DNA of 64,000 nucleotides, from contig OY294070.1 of the NCBI GenBank assembly GCA_958510875.1, forward strand, positions 118,958,703-119,022,702, given 5' to 3'. This stretch comes from Endomychus coccineus (lineage: Eukaryota > Arthropoda > Insecta > Coleoptera > Endomychidae). The notes below the pieces were generated by a model, which was given only the letters and a program-made list of their open reading frames with translations, was not told the origin of the DNA and made no database searches. This document shows, in pieces, positions 1 to 11,179 of this stretch (within the stretch, counting starts at the first letter, position 1; each line of letters starts with the position of its first letter). Position numbers and translations under genes: made by a program.

Positions 1-862
1 TCCACAAATTGCTTATTTTTTGACTGGAGGTTAACCCTTTTCAAGTTGCGGTTACTTTAAAAACACATGCCATTCCTATACACTTCCACCATGTGCCATC
101 ATTTTTTATCGTGTCCGTTTATCAGGCTGACCAGTTAAAATTGGACCGAAAATGGACCACAAGTTGACCCTCCCAAACCTGGTGGAAAATGATCATTGGT
201 GTTGCCATCAAAAGTTATCGGTCCATTTCCGAGTAATTGGCCATTATTTGGACCAAAAATGTTTTTTTTCTCATTTTGTGGCTAAACCTTGCGAATTACA
301 AGGTAACATGATGGCACCATGTTAAATTGCTTTATTGAAGGTCAAAAAAAAATCATTGCCATCACTCCTTGACTATTTCAACCCTCCGAAACCCCCTAAA
401 GCCACCACCAAAACAAAACAAAAAATAAAAAACGGCCGTTTCGATTTTAAACCCAGCCAGAATCTCAATAATTGACTAATTTATCATAAAATTGGTCATA
501 TTATCCATATTTTTTAGGGGGTGGTTTTAGGGGGTGGTTTTAGGGGGTTTTGAGAGTTGAAATGGACAAGGAGTGATGGCAATAATTTCAAATCTTCATT
601 TGACCTTCAATAAAGTAATTTAACATGGTGCCATCATGTTACCTTGTAATCCGCAAGGTTTAACCACAAAATGAGAAAAAAAACATTTTTGGGAGGGGTT
701 AACTTTCAGTACATTTTCGGTCCAATTTTAACTGATCAGCCTGATAAACGGACACGATAAAAATGATGGCACATGGTGGGAGTGTATAAGAATGGCATGC
801 TTTTCAAGTAGCCGCAACTTGAAAAGGGTTAACCTTCAGTCGAAAAATAAACAATTTGCTTA
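1..862. repeat. Foldback (long inverted-repeat) element
   Basis: Positions about 1-405 reappear as an imperfect reverse complement at about 515-862; for example the stretch at 300-340 matches the complement of 610-650. The spacer is A-rich. No coding sequence is visible. The left end may lie outside the window, so the target duplication cannot be checked. It is most likely a non-autonomous DNA transposon of the foldback or MITE type; the superfamily is unknown. Confidence 0.75.
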
Positions 863-1414
863 GGCTGTAACTCGAGATCTAGCAGCCGGCGAAAATTCGG
901 TCTGTGAGATGAATTGGTCATTGAACCGTCCTCTAACGATAAACCATAGTGCCATCGGGTTAAGACCATCAATATCGCTCTGGCTCCTAGACTAATAGGA
1001 CAATAAATCATCTCAGGATAAAGCAAAACTGTAACACACAAAGTACACTTTGTCTTAGTAGATTACTGAAATAAAGATTCAACTCAAAAATGGGAGCATT
1101 CAACAAAAACTTAACGCATTGGGCATTCGCGAACAACATAATGGTGGGCCACTAGTACAGCAATACTCATACCTAAATTAGATATCTGCAACGCAGCATT
1201 GGCCAGATTTCGAAAAATCAGGAACATTGTTAGAAGTTCAATTCACTCCGAATCCTAGTGAACTACAATAAGAGAATATGAGGTGAGGACATGCAGCAGA
1301 AATTGACCAAGGTAATATCTTAAGCAAGTAGTTCTATGCTAATTTGATTCCGCTTCGTTGAACAACTCAAAATTATTAATTTTGATCCTGAAAATTTGTT
1401 TGTTTTTCTGCATC
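863..1414. other. Unassigned non-coding stretch
   Basis: No credible reading frame, RNA gene or repeat boundary was seen here. It would lie in the first intron of the minus-strand kinesin gene if that gene continues leftwards. Confidence 0.4.
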
Positions 1415-2160
1415 TATAATTTTACCAACATCAGTTTTATTTCTAATTTTTTCTCGCCCTATGACAATATCCAACACACAAAAAGAAAAATAATTAATTT
1501 ACATATTTGAGCTTATGTTAAAAAAGTTTCAACTGTGTATCCAATGTTATCGATATTATGTAGTGCTAATATAACACCTCCCAAGGACCGTCAACTGGAG
1601 TAAAAATTAGTATAAGAACACTTAATCAAAAATTGTCCACTTTTTCTTAAGGAGCGATAACACCACCCAAGGACCGTCAACTGAAGAAAAAATTAATACA
1701 AAAACACGAAATCAAAAATTACCCACCTTTTCTTAAAGAGCATTCCCGAAATTTCTAACTTTCAATTTCAAGCAGTTTGACCTAAAAAATTGAGAATTTT
1801 CGCCTGTTCCCGAGAACCCCCCGCTGAATATTTCTAGGTTTCCAAGTCAAACATTTTTCTAGTCTCATTGACTATCCTGAAATTTTATCTCAGCTGAACT
1901 CACATATTTCATTAGCTCGTATAAGAATAAATGCATTATTATATCAGAATTATATATATTATAAGTAGTACGATAGTTGATGTATTTCATTGTAATCCTA
2001 GCGATATAGAAAAAGATATAAATGTTCGTAAACAACTGTTTTGTCTGTATTTGTATTATATGAACTCAGTAAGCTCTTCAAAGAAAACTGTTCTGTGAAG
2101 CTAATTCATCCAACAAATAAATCATTATTTGAATAGAATCAGCCATTATGTGATGTCATA

Positions 2161-2206
2161 TCATGTTTACGTAAGTTTCGGTCTCACGATCATCATCGGA
2201 AGGCTT
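2161..2206 (-). ncRNA. Decayed hammerhead ribozyme motif (PLE)
   Basis: On the minus strand the order is CCGATGA, a stem-loop ending GTGAGACC, then GAAAC and ACTTACGTA. The first box differs from the invariant CTGATGA by T to C at its second base, so catalysis is not expected. It lies at the position equivalent to the better copy at 4168-4210. Confidence 0.55.
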
Positions 2207-2544
2207 TTGAAACTAACCCAACTAAATCGGGGTATTTCTTAAACTAATTGTAATAAGCACCAAGCGCCTTTATCGCATTAATTTCAATTAAAAATGGCGA
2301 ATAATCGACATTGTAACACATTAATGCCCAAAATATATGAATATGTATTAAAAAACCACTACAAAGGAATTATTCTGTAATTAAAGACATCATATCTCGG
2401 CGACGAGGATAAGCATTCTGGCACAAAATTACCTACAATGTTAAACAGATGAGTTTAAAATGTATGAAATAGGAAAGGTCTATTACTGATTCGCATCAAC
2501 TTTCTATAGATACAATTTTAATCATTATAAAAGAATAAGTAGAA

Positions 2545-2700
2545 ATTTGCTAATGTTCAATTAATTAAATTTGTGTAAATTTGACCTAATGATTATACAT
2601 CGGTTCTGCTATTTACAGACTTATTGTCACGTTTCATTTGAATCATCTCCAGGATAGATCTTTTATAATGATTGGTTTTCGACCTCGACAAATCAAGGGT
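2545..2700 (-). pseudogene. PLE GIY-YIG C-terminal tail, broken
   Basis: Minus-strand translation gives YKRSILEMIQMKRDN followed by SVNSRTDV and a stop. This closely matches the tails at 4527-4715 and 32915-33178 and resembles the end of the GIY-YIG endonuclease region of Penelope-like retroelements. In-frame stops show that it is dead. Confidence 0.6.
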
Positions 2701-4167
2701 TTACTAAATCGATTGAAAGAAAAATAATGGTGAAAAATCGGCGTTAGCCGAACATATTTTGAATATAGGTCACATAATTTTTCAAGAAAGTTAATCACTT
2801 CTTTCAAAACACAGTACGGACAAATATTTAGGTAACTTAGAAGGGATGGGAATGTATGAACGAAAAAACAATTTATTAAGTTCCTATCTATCTACAACTG
2901 AGATTAACCCCTTGTTTGTATTATTATCCCCCAATATTATCTAAACAGGCAGTACTTTACAGTATTTTTAGTGAATAAGGGTGATTATTTATCATTTATA
3001 GTTTAATGATTATCTTAGGTTAGATGTTTAGTGCAATTTTACCTAATTGGGTTCAATCCTTCGATGCTTTAAGCCCAATTAGATAAAATTCCACTAACCA
3101 TTTATCCAAAGATTGTCATTAAAGTTATATATTAATTTAGCTCTTTTATAGTAAGCTAGTACTTTGTAATATTTGTTTGAAGAAGCTCCGTTGAGCAAAT
3201 CAAAATTCTCAATTTCGGCTCTATTACAGATACCACTCCCATTATTTCTAATAATAATTGCCATTAGGCAAGAACATTTGTTTCAATAATTTGAAAATAT
3301 TGGTCTTGCGAATGAAAAAATAGCAATAATGCTTCTGATACCTCAGTGAAAAAGGTACTTTCATCCATAATCTCCAAAATTAATACCGTTATCAAACAAT
3401 TTTCTGCATTTATATATAATTTTGTTAAGATCAGCTCAATTTCTAATTTTTTCTCGCCTTATTACAATATTCAACACACAAAAAGAAAAACTAATTAGTC
3501 CATATATTTGAGCTTATATTAAAAATGTTTAAGCCGTGTATCCAATGTTATCGATATTATATGTATAGTGCTAGAACAACACCACCCAAGGACCGTCAAA
3601 CTGAAGAAAAAATTAATATAAAAACACAAAATGAAAAATTACCCACTTTTTCTCAAAGAGCAATGCTGAAATTTCTAACTTTCAATTTCAAGCGGTTTGA
3701 CCTAAAAAAATTAAGAATTTTCGCCTGTTCCCGAGAATCTCCCGCCCCCCTGAACATATTTAGGTTCCCAAATCGAATATTTTCTTAATCTCATTGACTA
3801 TCCTGAAATTTTATCTCAGATGAATTTACATGTTTTATCAACTCATGCGTTTAACTTTTCATCATCCTAGTATAGGAATAAATGCATCATTATATCAGAA
3901 TTGTATATATTATGAGTAGTATGATAGTTGATGTATTTCATTGTAATCCTGGCGATATAAAAAAAGATATAAATGTTCGTAAACAACTGTTTTCTCTGTG
4001 TTTGTATTATATGTGCTCGTAAGCTCTTCAAAGGAAACTTGTTCTGTAAAGCTAATTCATCTAACAAATAAATCATTATTTATTATTATTCTAAACTTTA
4101 ATAAATTAACTTTTATGTGTAAGTATTTGGGAAACATGTCATATTTACACTTATATCTATCATGTTT

Positions 4168-4210
4168 CATCTTTACGTAAGTTTCGGTCTCACGGCCATC
4201 ATCAGAGGGG
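4168..4210 (-). ncRNA. Hammerhead ribozyme motif (PLE)
   Basis: The minus strand reads CTGATGA, then stem II GGCC-GTGA-GACC with one mismatch, then GAAAC, ACTTACG and TA. The conserved core boxes are intact but stem II is weakened and stem I pairs poorly. Hammerhead ribozymes are established components of Penelope-like element terminal repeats; placing this one in a PLE is supported by the coding tail just upstream on the same strand. Confidence 0.65.
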
Positions 4211-4526
4211 TTTTAAATCTAATTCACATCAACTAGAATTTCTTCAACTAATTGTAATAAGCACCAAGCGTCTTTATCGCATTTATTCCAATTAAAAATG
4301 TCTATGTCCCAACAATGAGCAAAACAAGAATAATTGACATTGTAACACATTAATGCCCAAAATATATGAAAAACCATTCTTTAATTAAAGACATCATATC
4401 TCGGCGAGGATAAATAATCTGACACCAAATTCCTTTGCGCTAAATTTCCTGCAATGTTAAGCAGATGTGTTTAAAATTTATAGTGACGATAGGAAAGATT
4501 CGCATTAGCTTTCTATAGATACCATT

Positions 4527-4715
4527 TTAATCATTATAAAGGAGAACGTAGAAATTTGCTAATGTTTTATCAATGAAATTTGTGTAAATTTGACTTGATG
4601 ATTGTACATTGGTTCTTCTATTTACCGACTTATTATCACGTTTTATGTGAATCATCTCCAGGATAGATCTTTTATAATAATTGGTTTTACAAAATCTGTT
4701 GGGAGTTGTGTTCAA
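4527..4715 (-). pseudogene. PLE GIY-YIG C-terminal tail fragment
   Basis: The minus-strand frame includes YYKRSILEMIHIKRDNKSVN and RRTNVQ, near-identical to the tails at 2545-2700 and 32915-33178. Only the last ~50 residues of the GIY-YIG part remain; the reverse transcriptase is absent. The hammerhead motif at 4168-4210 follows on the same strand. Confidence 0.65.
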
Positions 4716-4896
4716 AATGCTATGTGGGTCAAATTAGAAGGAACATTTTAACTCGGTATGAAGATAATATTGCTTTAAACCTTTAAACTTTATTACTTCT
4801 TTCAAAACACAGTAGGGACAAAAATCTATTTAACAATTCATTAAATTCCCCCAAATATCATTTAAACAAGCACATTTTGATTTATAATTCAGTTTA

Positions 4897-4936
4897 CTCT
4901 GATGATGACTACTTGGTGACCCAAAGGTCTTCAGTA
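4897..4936 (+). ncRNA. Degenerate ribozyme-like relic, second type
   Basis: The plus strand has CTGATGATGACTACTTGGTG then ACCCAAAGGTC. A related copy at 55911-55945 reads CTGATAATGGCTAGTTGGT then ACCTGAAAGGTC. Each preserves a different part of a hammerhead arrangement (CTGATGA, stem-loop, GAAA), suggesting a shared functional ancestor. Neither copy looks active. Confidence 0.35.
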
Positions 4937-5298
4937 CTTTAACAGTATTTTTAGTGGATAGGGGTGATTATTTCTTATTTATAGTTGAATAATTATCTAA
5001 GGATAGATGTTTAGTGGAATTTTAGCTAATTGGGCTCAATCCTTAGATGCTTTAAACCTAATTAGATAAAATTCCACTAACCATTTATCCTAAGATTGTC
5101 ATGAAAGTTATATATTAATTTAACTCTTTTGTAGTAAGTTAGTACTTTGTCATATCTGTTTGAAGAAGCTACGATGTTAGCGAAACTACAGTTACATTTT
5201 TTATTAAATTGAAGAAAATCAAACTTTTAATAGTTATTCTATTCAAGGAAAAAATTATTGTTTCAATTACTCAAAGAAAATCTAAATATTTCGGCTAC

Positions 5299-5445
5299 CT
5301 TTTTATTGAGAGCGAACAACGTTCTTCCGGGTTCATCTTGCTTGAGTGGGCGAATTCTAACAGCTACCATGAGACGTTCCTCAGCTGTCTTCAGACGCCT
5401 AGATGTATCACTACCAGAACTGGAAGGAGTGGTTTCTGGAGTCAT
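5299..5445 (-). CDS. Kinesin-like protein, first coding exon (KIF19-type kinesin-8)
   Basis: The ATG at 5445 (minus strand) opens a 49-residue exon containing SGSDTSRRLKTAEERLMV then AVRIRPLKQDEPGRT and ALNKK. VAVRIRPL is the first beta strand of the kinesin motor domain, and a short Ser/Thr-rich leader before it is typical of KIF19-type kinesin-8 proteins, plus-end-directed microtubule motors. A splice donor GTAGCC follows at 5298-5297. The rest of the motor domain (P-loop, switch regions) is not recognisable between 1 and 5298, so the next exon probably lies outside the window, leaving a first intron over 5.2 kb filled with repeats. A stray duplicated exon is the alternative. The kinesin call is secure; the subfamily is less so. 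Confidence 0.7.
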
Positions 5446-6008
5446 TTAGACTAGAATTACATAAACACTTTGGTTTGTGTAGAAGTATTATGCGAACTCT
5501 AGTAATACACGCGATAAATTTGAAGTAACGCACCGTTACTTCGATGGTCTTATTGCCGGAACTCACCGAGATAGACTCACAAAACGGCAGCTATTTAGTC
5601 GGTCTGAAATACTTGCATTCGTTACCGTAGCAACTATTACAATTTTGGATACAAATACGAATTTATTAGAAAATGTGTATAAGTGTACTAAGTAAGTTAG
5701 ACGAGTACCGTAAAATTAATAACCCACTCAATGCCTTCTAGATCAAAATATCCGACTTAATATCTTCCAATGTGAACATAGTCAATTTGATTGAAATAAT
5801 TTAGATAATGATTAGAAATTGCTCATATAATATGTAATATAAACTGCAAAATAAGAATTTATTGGAGCAAAAAACCAAATGATCTGTTATTATCATCATC
5901 ATTGCTACTCTATAAATAAGAAACAATCGCCCTGGAAGTGATAGAATCCTTCAACAACAACAAAAACACTTATTACATAAAACTTAAATTTAATCTGTCC
6001 TCTACAGT
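5446..6008. other. Upstream flank of the kinesin exon
   Basis: Non-coding DNA that should hold the 5' UTR and promoter of the minus-strand kinesin gene. No TATA box or other defined signal could be assigned. Confidence 0.35.
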
Positions 6009-6312
6009 TTGTAATAAATGGCGATGTGGTCTAGGCTATAGGACAGCTGACTCCCACTCAGTAGACTTTGATTCCCAGAAAGGGAAATTTTGTTTTTGTA
6101 CATTTTCTTAAAAACATTATTAATTTGAATATTACGTAGGTGTAAAGATAATGAAATAAATTATTTCTTTCATTATCTTTACACATCTATATAATATTCA
6201 AATTAATAACGTTTATAAGAAAATATACAAAAAGAAATTTTCCGTTTGTGGAAATCGAACCCGAGTCCACTGGTACTCTATTCTCCATCTCTGTGAGTTA
6301 ATTTTGCAAACA
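6009..6312. repeat. Palindrome with tRNA-like promoter sequences in each arm
   Basis: The two arms are inverted copies around about 6155. The left arm has TGTGGTCTAGGCTATAGGAC, resembling a Pol III A box. The complement of the right arm ends in GGGTTCGATTTCC, resembling a B box; the left arm keeps a worn TTTGATTCCC. It may be two head-to-head copies of a tRNA-derived SINE or a foldback MITE that captured one. Neither arm folds convincingly as a whole tRNA. Confidence 0.5.
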
Positions 6313-7499
6313 CCAAATAACCTAACCTCAGATTAACAGTTCCGCGCGTCAGTTCCGTATTGACAAAGCAAGTTTTGGTAGAGTTTTACTACAGAGAACA
6401 GAACATAATATATAGCACCGATATTATACCTACTATGTGTCTATACTGAAGCGTTATCTCGTCTATATTTTAGTGTTACTAAAGATGTGCTATAAATATC
6501 ATTATCGATTACGTAAAGAATCAATGCCTCTGTAGTATAGAATAACTATAGCCATTTACATATATTGCATATCGACTTAATAAAGTAGTAACTTATTTTT
6601 CATAAAACGGTGATGTTTCTATCGCAAAACTTTACAGCACCTATATTGACGTGTTATCGATAATATAACGATACTTTACATGTGCTATAAATGTAAATCG
6701 TATATTCTGTACAGGGAAAATATATACAGATATTGCTTTATAATCGAGATACGGATTAAATATAGGGAATATCTGTAAAGGAAATATTTAGTTATACTAT
6801 AAATATAGTTGAAATCTTTATCGAGAAATCTATATAGAATATACTCCAATATATATATAGTACACAGAAGCCTGTATCGTTTGGTTATACGGGTCATTGT
6901 CTTCCTAGAACATTGGAGAAAGGTGGGAGATCTCTCCCTTTTCTATAGATATTTCCATGGTCAGTGTTCATCAAAAATTTTGTCCGTTGTTCCACCACGA
7001 GAGATTCCAGATAGACGGACTAGACGAGCTCAAACTAGTCACCACTTCACTGTCAAACTCGAAACCTGCCAAACTTCTTCCTACCATTACTTATGCAACA
7101 GCGAAGTTCTGAAACTCTTTACCTGTGAAGTCTTTCCCTATGCCTATAACCTGCAAACCTTCGAAAAAATACGAATGCCGATCTCCTCTGCCTCTCTCTA
7201 CATTCCATTGCTGGCTCACACAATGTTCGTCGAACATTCTAAATTTCCTTCTCGTGTAGTCCAAGTATATAAGAAAAAATATTCTCTGTAAAAGTTTTGA
7301 ATCGAATCAATGTATTATACTTTAGGAGTTAGGTTTTTTAATTTTCAAGCCTTCAGAAAAGGATGTGTTTATTACACGATTTCCCTGAAAACTACAAGGG
7401 TTCTTCACCGGACAGCAAACGATTATTTGTCAAAATTTAAATATGGTAGGACCTCTTGTTTTTGAGTTATCGTGTAGATAAGCATTTCGTGATAAACAT
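6313..7499. other. Non-coding, repeat-like AT-rich stretch
   Basis: Loose repeats of GTGCTATAAAT and TATCGATAATAT occur at 6410-6830. The 160-codon frame at 6809-7291 shows no domain and no homology I recognise, so it is not called a gene. Confidence 0.35.
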
Positions 7500-8049
7500 C
7501 CAGACAGACTGATTTTTTCAAAGTTGATGATACTCGTGAATACTAAAGTGAAAGAATTTTTGATCTAGGACTCTTTTTAACGATTTTAGAAATAGCTTGA
7601 GTACCCTTCGGACTTCATCTGGGAAGAGTAATAATAATAATACAATACTTTCTATTTTATTTAATGATAACATATAAGACATGTCAAGAATATACAGGTA
7701 TAAGTAAACAAATAATTAAATAGATGAATGAACACGTATTTTGGTACAACAAATAAGACAGAAAAGGAAAAAATCCAGACAGACTAATTTTTTCAAAGTT
7801 GATGATACTCGTAAATACTAAAGTGAAAGAATTTTAAATCTAGGACTCTTTTTAACGATTTTAGAAATAGCTTGAGTACCCTTCGGACTTCATCTGGGAA
7901 GAGTAATAATAATAATACAATACTTTCTATTTTATTTAATGATAACATATAAGACACGTCAAGAATATACAGGTATGAGTAAACAAATAATTAAATAGAT
8001 GAATGAACACGTATTTTGGTACAACAAATAAGACAGAAAAGGAAAACAA
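7500..8049. repeat. Recent 275-bp tandem duplication
   Basis: Units 7500-7774 and 7775-8049 both start at CAGACAGACT and end with AAGACAGAAAAGGAAAA. I see only a handful of differences between them (for example GAATACT versus AAATACT and CATGTC versus CACGTC), so the duplication is young. Each unit includes a short AAT microsatellite. No coding content. Confidence 0.85.
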
Positions 8050-8179
8050 AAAAGAAAAAATGATGCAAAGAAATACAAAGATAATACTTCCTGGGGAAAG
8101 CATTATTAAATTAAGTTCGAAAAGTAACAAATAATAATTACGATTTTAGCCCAGTATCTACTATACTTATTCATGAATA

Positions 8180-9310
8180 TTAAATTAGGAAATTAAAGGA
8201 AATGAGCAAAACTTTATGGATCATCTGTTATTATAGATGCCAAATACTAAGAAACACTGTAAAATACATGCTCAAAAGTTTATGAACTCCCTTCTTAAAC
8301 TGATTTAAGCATTATCTTTCAGCGACTGCGGAAGTTTATTGAACATCTTTATGCCCATATATCGTGGACTTTCTTCATACAGAGACATCTTATGCTGAGG
8401 TATCAACAGGTCTGCTCGGCCTCTAGTAGGTTAAGTATGATTGGAATCATTGCGAGAAAAAGAATCAACATTCATTTTGACATATATCAAAACTTGCTTC
8501 ATATATATACATAGAAGGGGTAGCAATTGCAATTGTCAGAACATGTTTCTACATGAGATTCTTCTATTTGCTCCTACCATACTTCTTACTGCAAGCTTCT
8601 GCATTAGGAAGACTCGGTCCGATTTAGATGCAGATCCCCAGAATATAATGCCATAAGAACATCTTGAATAGAACTGTGCATAATAACAATAGGATAGTAG
8701 TATGCATCTATTTGTAAGACTGTGCAACCTCCTCAAAGCATAGCACATAGTTGATAATTTGCTACATAACATGTGAATGTGAGCATCCCAGTTCAAAGCG
8801 TTATCTATAGATAGCCACAGAAAACGTACAGTCTAAACTGCCTCAAAGAATGTCCGACAATTTTTAAGAGGCAACTCTCATTGTAGTATATTGCACGAGG
8901 TGTAAAATAAATGAAAACTGTTTTTGAGGTTTCAGAATGAGTTGATTCGTAGCAAACCATTCTACGCAGGCATTTAGAGTATTTTGGGTATTTTTCACTA
9001 GCACGCGTGTGTCAGATGCGGTGCTTAACATTGAATTATGATCCGTAAACATCGTTAGAATCCCTTGCTTCAGTACTATTGGCAAATCATCAACAATTAA
9101 CAAGAAAAAACGAGGACCAAGTACAGACCATTGAGGTACACCATTCATAACCTTCAATCGGTTTGATTTTATACCATCAGTATCAACAACCTGACAACTA
9201 TCTGACAAATATGATGATATCCACTCATACAAAGTTCCCCCTAAATCCATATCCAGACAATTTAGCAAGGAGTAGATTGTGATCAACAAGGTCAAACCCG
9301 TTGATCAGCA
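8180..9310 (-). pseudogene. Non-LTR retrotransposon reverse transcriptase remnant (Jockey-like)
   Basis: Minus-strand frames at 9295-8864 and 8796-8536 carry LYEWISSYLSDSCQVV, NGVPQWSVLGPRFF and DDLPIVL. These match the palm region of Jockey/CR1-type LINE reverse transcriptases, where PQGSVLGP and YADD are expected. Here PQGS has become PQWS and the YADD box has become FTDH, and the frame is broken between the two parts. It is therefore inactive, and the 5' part is missing. Confidence 0.8.
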
Positions 9311-10380
9311 GTATAATAATGATATACTTATTCACAATATACAAGAAATAACAAAGATATTAGATAACCAAAATATAGGCTGTTTAAATCAAAATGGGAC
9401 AATAAGTTATAACTCTTTAAATTTTTAAATCCAAATAAATGACAACAAATGAAATTATTAATTATGAACCAAAAAAGTACAAAACCATAATGAAACAAAT
9501 TCTCTGTGACAACTCTATACCCACATTACTCTGATGAATTCTCAATATTGATTTTATGCTTTATATATGAATAATCTATTATATTTTTTAATGACTTATG
9601 CAAATACTTAATTGTATATTAGCATCAATAAATCATGGTCTTATCTTAGAAATAAAGACCAATCTGATGAAGGTTTAAAATACCAATATGAGTGACAGTA
9701 AGTAGTGAGATTGTGACGTCTCACTATCGGAGTCAATTATGTACAGTTATTATTGTGTAATTTTGTGTTTAATTAACATTAATTTAATTAATAAATTGAA
9801 GGAACATACATGTTGTAAAATATCTAACTCCAACATTACAGATAATGTTTATTTTCAAAACGTAATAAGAATAATATAAATTTTGGGACATCCCGGTATG
9901 AGGAAATATGTTCTTTAAATAGTGCTTAATTGCCATTTTCAAATTATGTAGTTAACGGTAATTATACTTATGGAATCGATCTAATGGAAGGTATAAAGAT
10001 ATAGGTAATATTTCAATGTTTTATGACTGACCAACGAAATTACAGGCACGTAATTACATTAACAAATGTACTGAATTGGTTTTAATAAGCAGAAAGACTT
10101 TTGTTCGATAATTTAATGTTTGCGTGTTTAATTTATCAACGACATGAAATTGTTAAACTAAATTAAATATTGATTGTAGTGAATTTGATATTCTCAATTT
10201 TTTTATAATACTACAAAAATGTTACTCAGAAGATAATTAAATTATTTTTTCATGAAATGTTTTCCTCTACCTTTGTTATGCATTTCGCCGATTTTAGTTC
10301 AAAATTTAGCATAAGTAATACCTTCCACTGACTTTAATTAAGACGTAGTAGGCGCTAGCGTATAAAGTCTCTCCTAACGT
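9311..10380. other. AT-rich intergenic stretch
   Basis: No coding sequence is visible. A short segment at 9650-9685 (AAATAAAGACCAAT, AAGGTTTAAAATAC) recurs at about 44932-44972 in a DIC intron, suggesting a small shared repeat. Confidence 0.35.
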
Positions 10381-10589
10381 CAGTTCATACGGCAATGAAA
10401 GTACACATCACTGGAGGATGTAACACGCTAGTCGAGGAAATAAAGCCGAGTAAAAAAGCAGATGAACAGATTTTGACGCTTTTTTTTACATACATTTTAG
10501 CATTTCTACAGAGGAAAATATACCTTTTTAAATGCACTTTCGGGAGATAATATTCAATGCGAAAAAAAGTGGTCAAATATAGCCGGAAT

Positions 10590-11110
10590 AGGGCAAAATT
10601 TCTTACTCGAATTGGAGCAACGACGCACATGGGGGCCAAGGCATCCTGGTACCTACGTCGTCTCCAGGAAACTCGTAAAAATATCTTCTGAAATGGAGTA
10701 ATACTTGTTGGGGAGGTTCTCTTGAGGTTGCCGGTCATGACCATAACCTTCGATAGTTACACCTGGTGGTCAGGATACCCTGATTGCCTAGCTCATCTCC
10801 AGGTACTTTTTATATGCTCAGAAACGCAACAAAAATCGTGTCTCGGTGGTTTTTGGGTCGATGATCACGATTCCGGTGTCTGATTCAAACTAGGACGCAC
10901 CTGGGGCTCTGAGCATCCTGGTACTAACGTCGTCTCCAGGGAATTCGTGTAATTATCTTTTGGAATGGGATGAAACTTGCGAGGGAGGTTTTTTTTGAGT
11001 TGCCGGCTATGACCATGACCCTCAACAGTCAGGGATTGATTTGATAAACTCTGAAATGCAACCAAATTCGTCTTTCGGGGGTTTTTCAAAAAGGGGAAGT
11101 TCGTGTTTCA
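10590..11110 (-). repeat. Two diverged direct repeats beside a LINE 3' end
   Basis: A segment of about 250 bp around 10610-10860 recurs at about 10885-11100. Both contain CATCCTGGTAC, ACGTCGTCTCCAGG and a TTGCCGG-TATGACCAT-ACC run. They directly follow the minus-strand LINE at 11180-12310 and are probably tandem copies of its 3' untranslated region. Confidence 0.55.
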
Positions 11111-11179
11111 CAATACGGTTCTGGTGTTTTTTCTTGTAAACTTATGTGTTGTAGATTGATCCTACAAAAACAAAATTAT

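Larger units (their letters stand above)
1415..3190 (-). repeat. Tandem copy 1 of a Penelope-like element 3' region
   Basis: This block is repeated, diverged, at about 3405-5170 (offset near 1.98 kb). Read on the minus strand it holds a degraded GIY-YIG-tail coding segment (2545-2700), then non-coding DNA with a hammerhead-like motif (2161-2206), the order expected at a Penelope-like element 3' end. Copy 1 has an internal duplication of about 95 bp (about 1570-1760) that copy 2 lacks. A hairpin with arms of about 25 bp lies near 3020-3110. Tandem PLE arrangement is common in this class; the block could also be a later segmental duplication. Confidence 0.7.
3405..5170 (-). repeat. Tandem copy 2 of a Penelope-like element 3' region
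   Basis: Diverged duplicate of 1415-3190. It carries, on the minus strand, a tail-coding fragment (4527-4715) and then a hammerhead motif (4168-4210). It also keeps a segment around 4800-4960 that copy 1 partly lost, with a second, plus-strand ribozyme-like sequence. A hairpin near 5005-5090 pairs a TAGTGGAATTTTA arm with its complement. Confidence 0.7.

Noticed and set aside
6809..7291. 160-codon open frame
   Set aside because: No recognisable domain, no codon-use signal beyond its neighbours, and the start lies in a simple AT-rich repeat.
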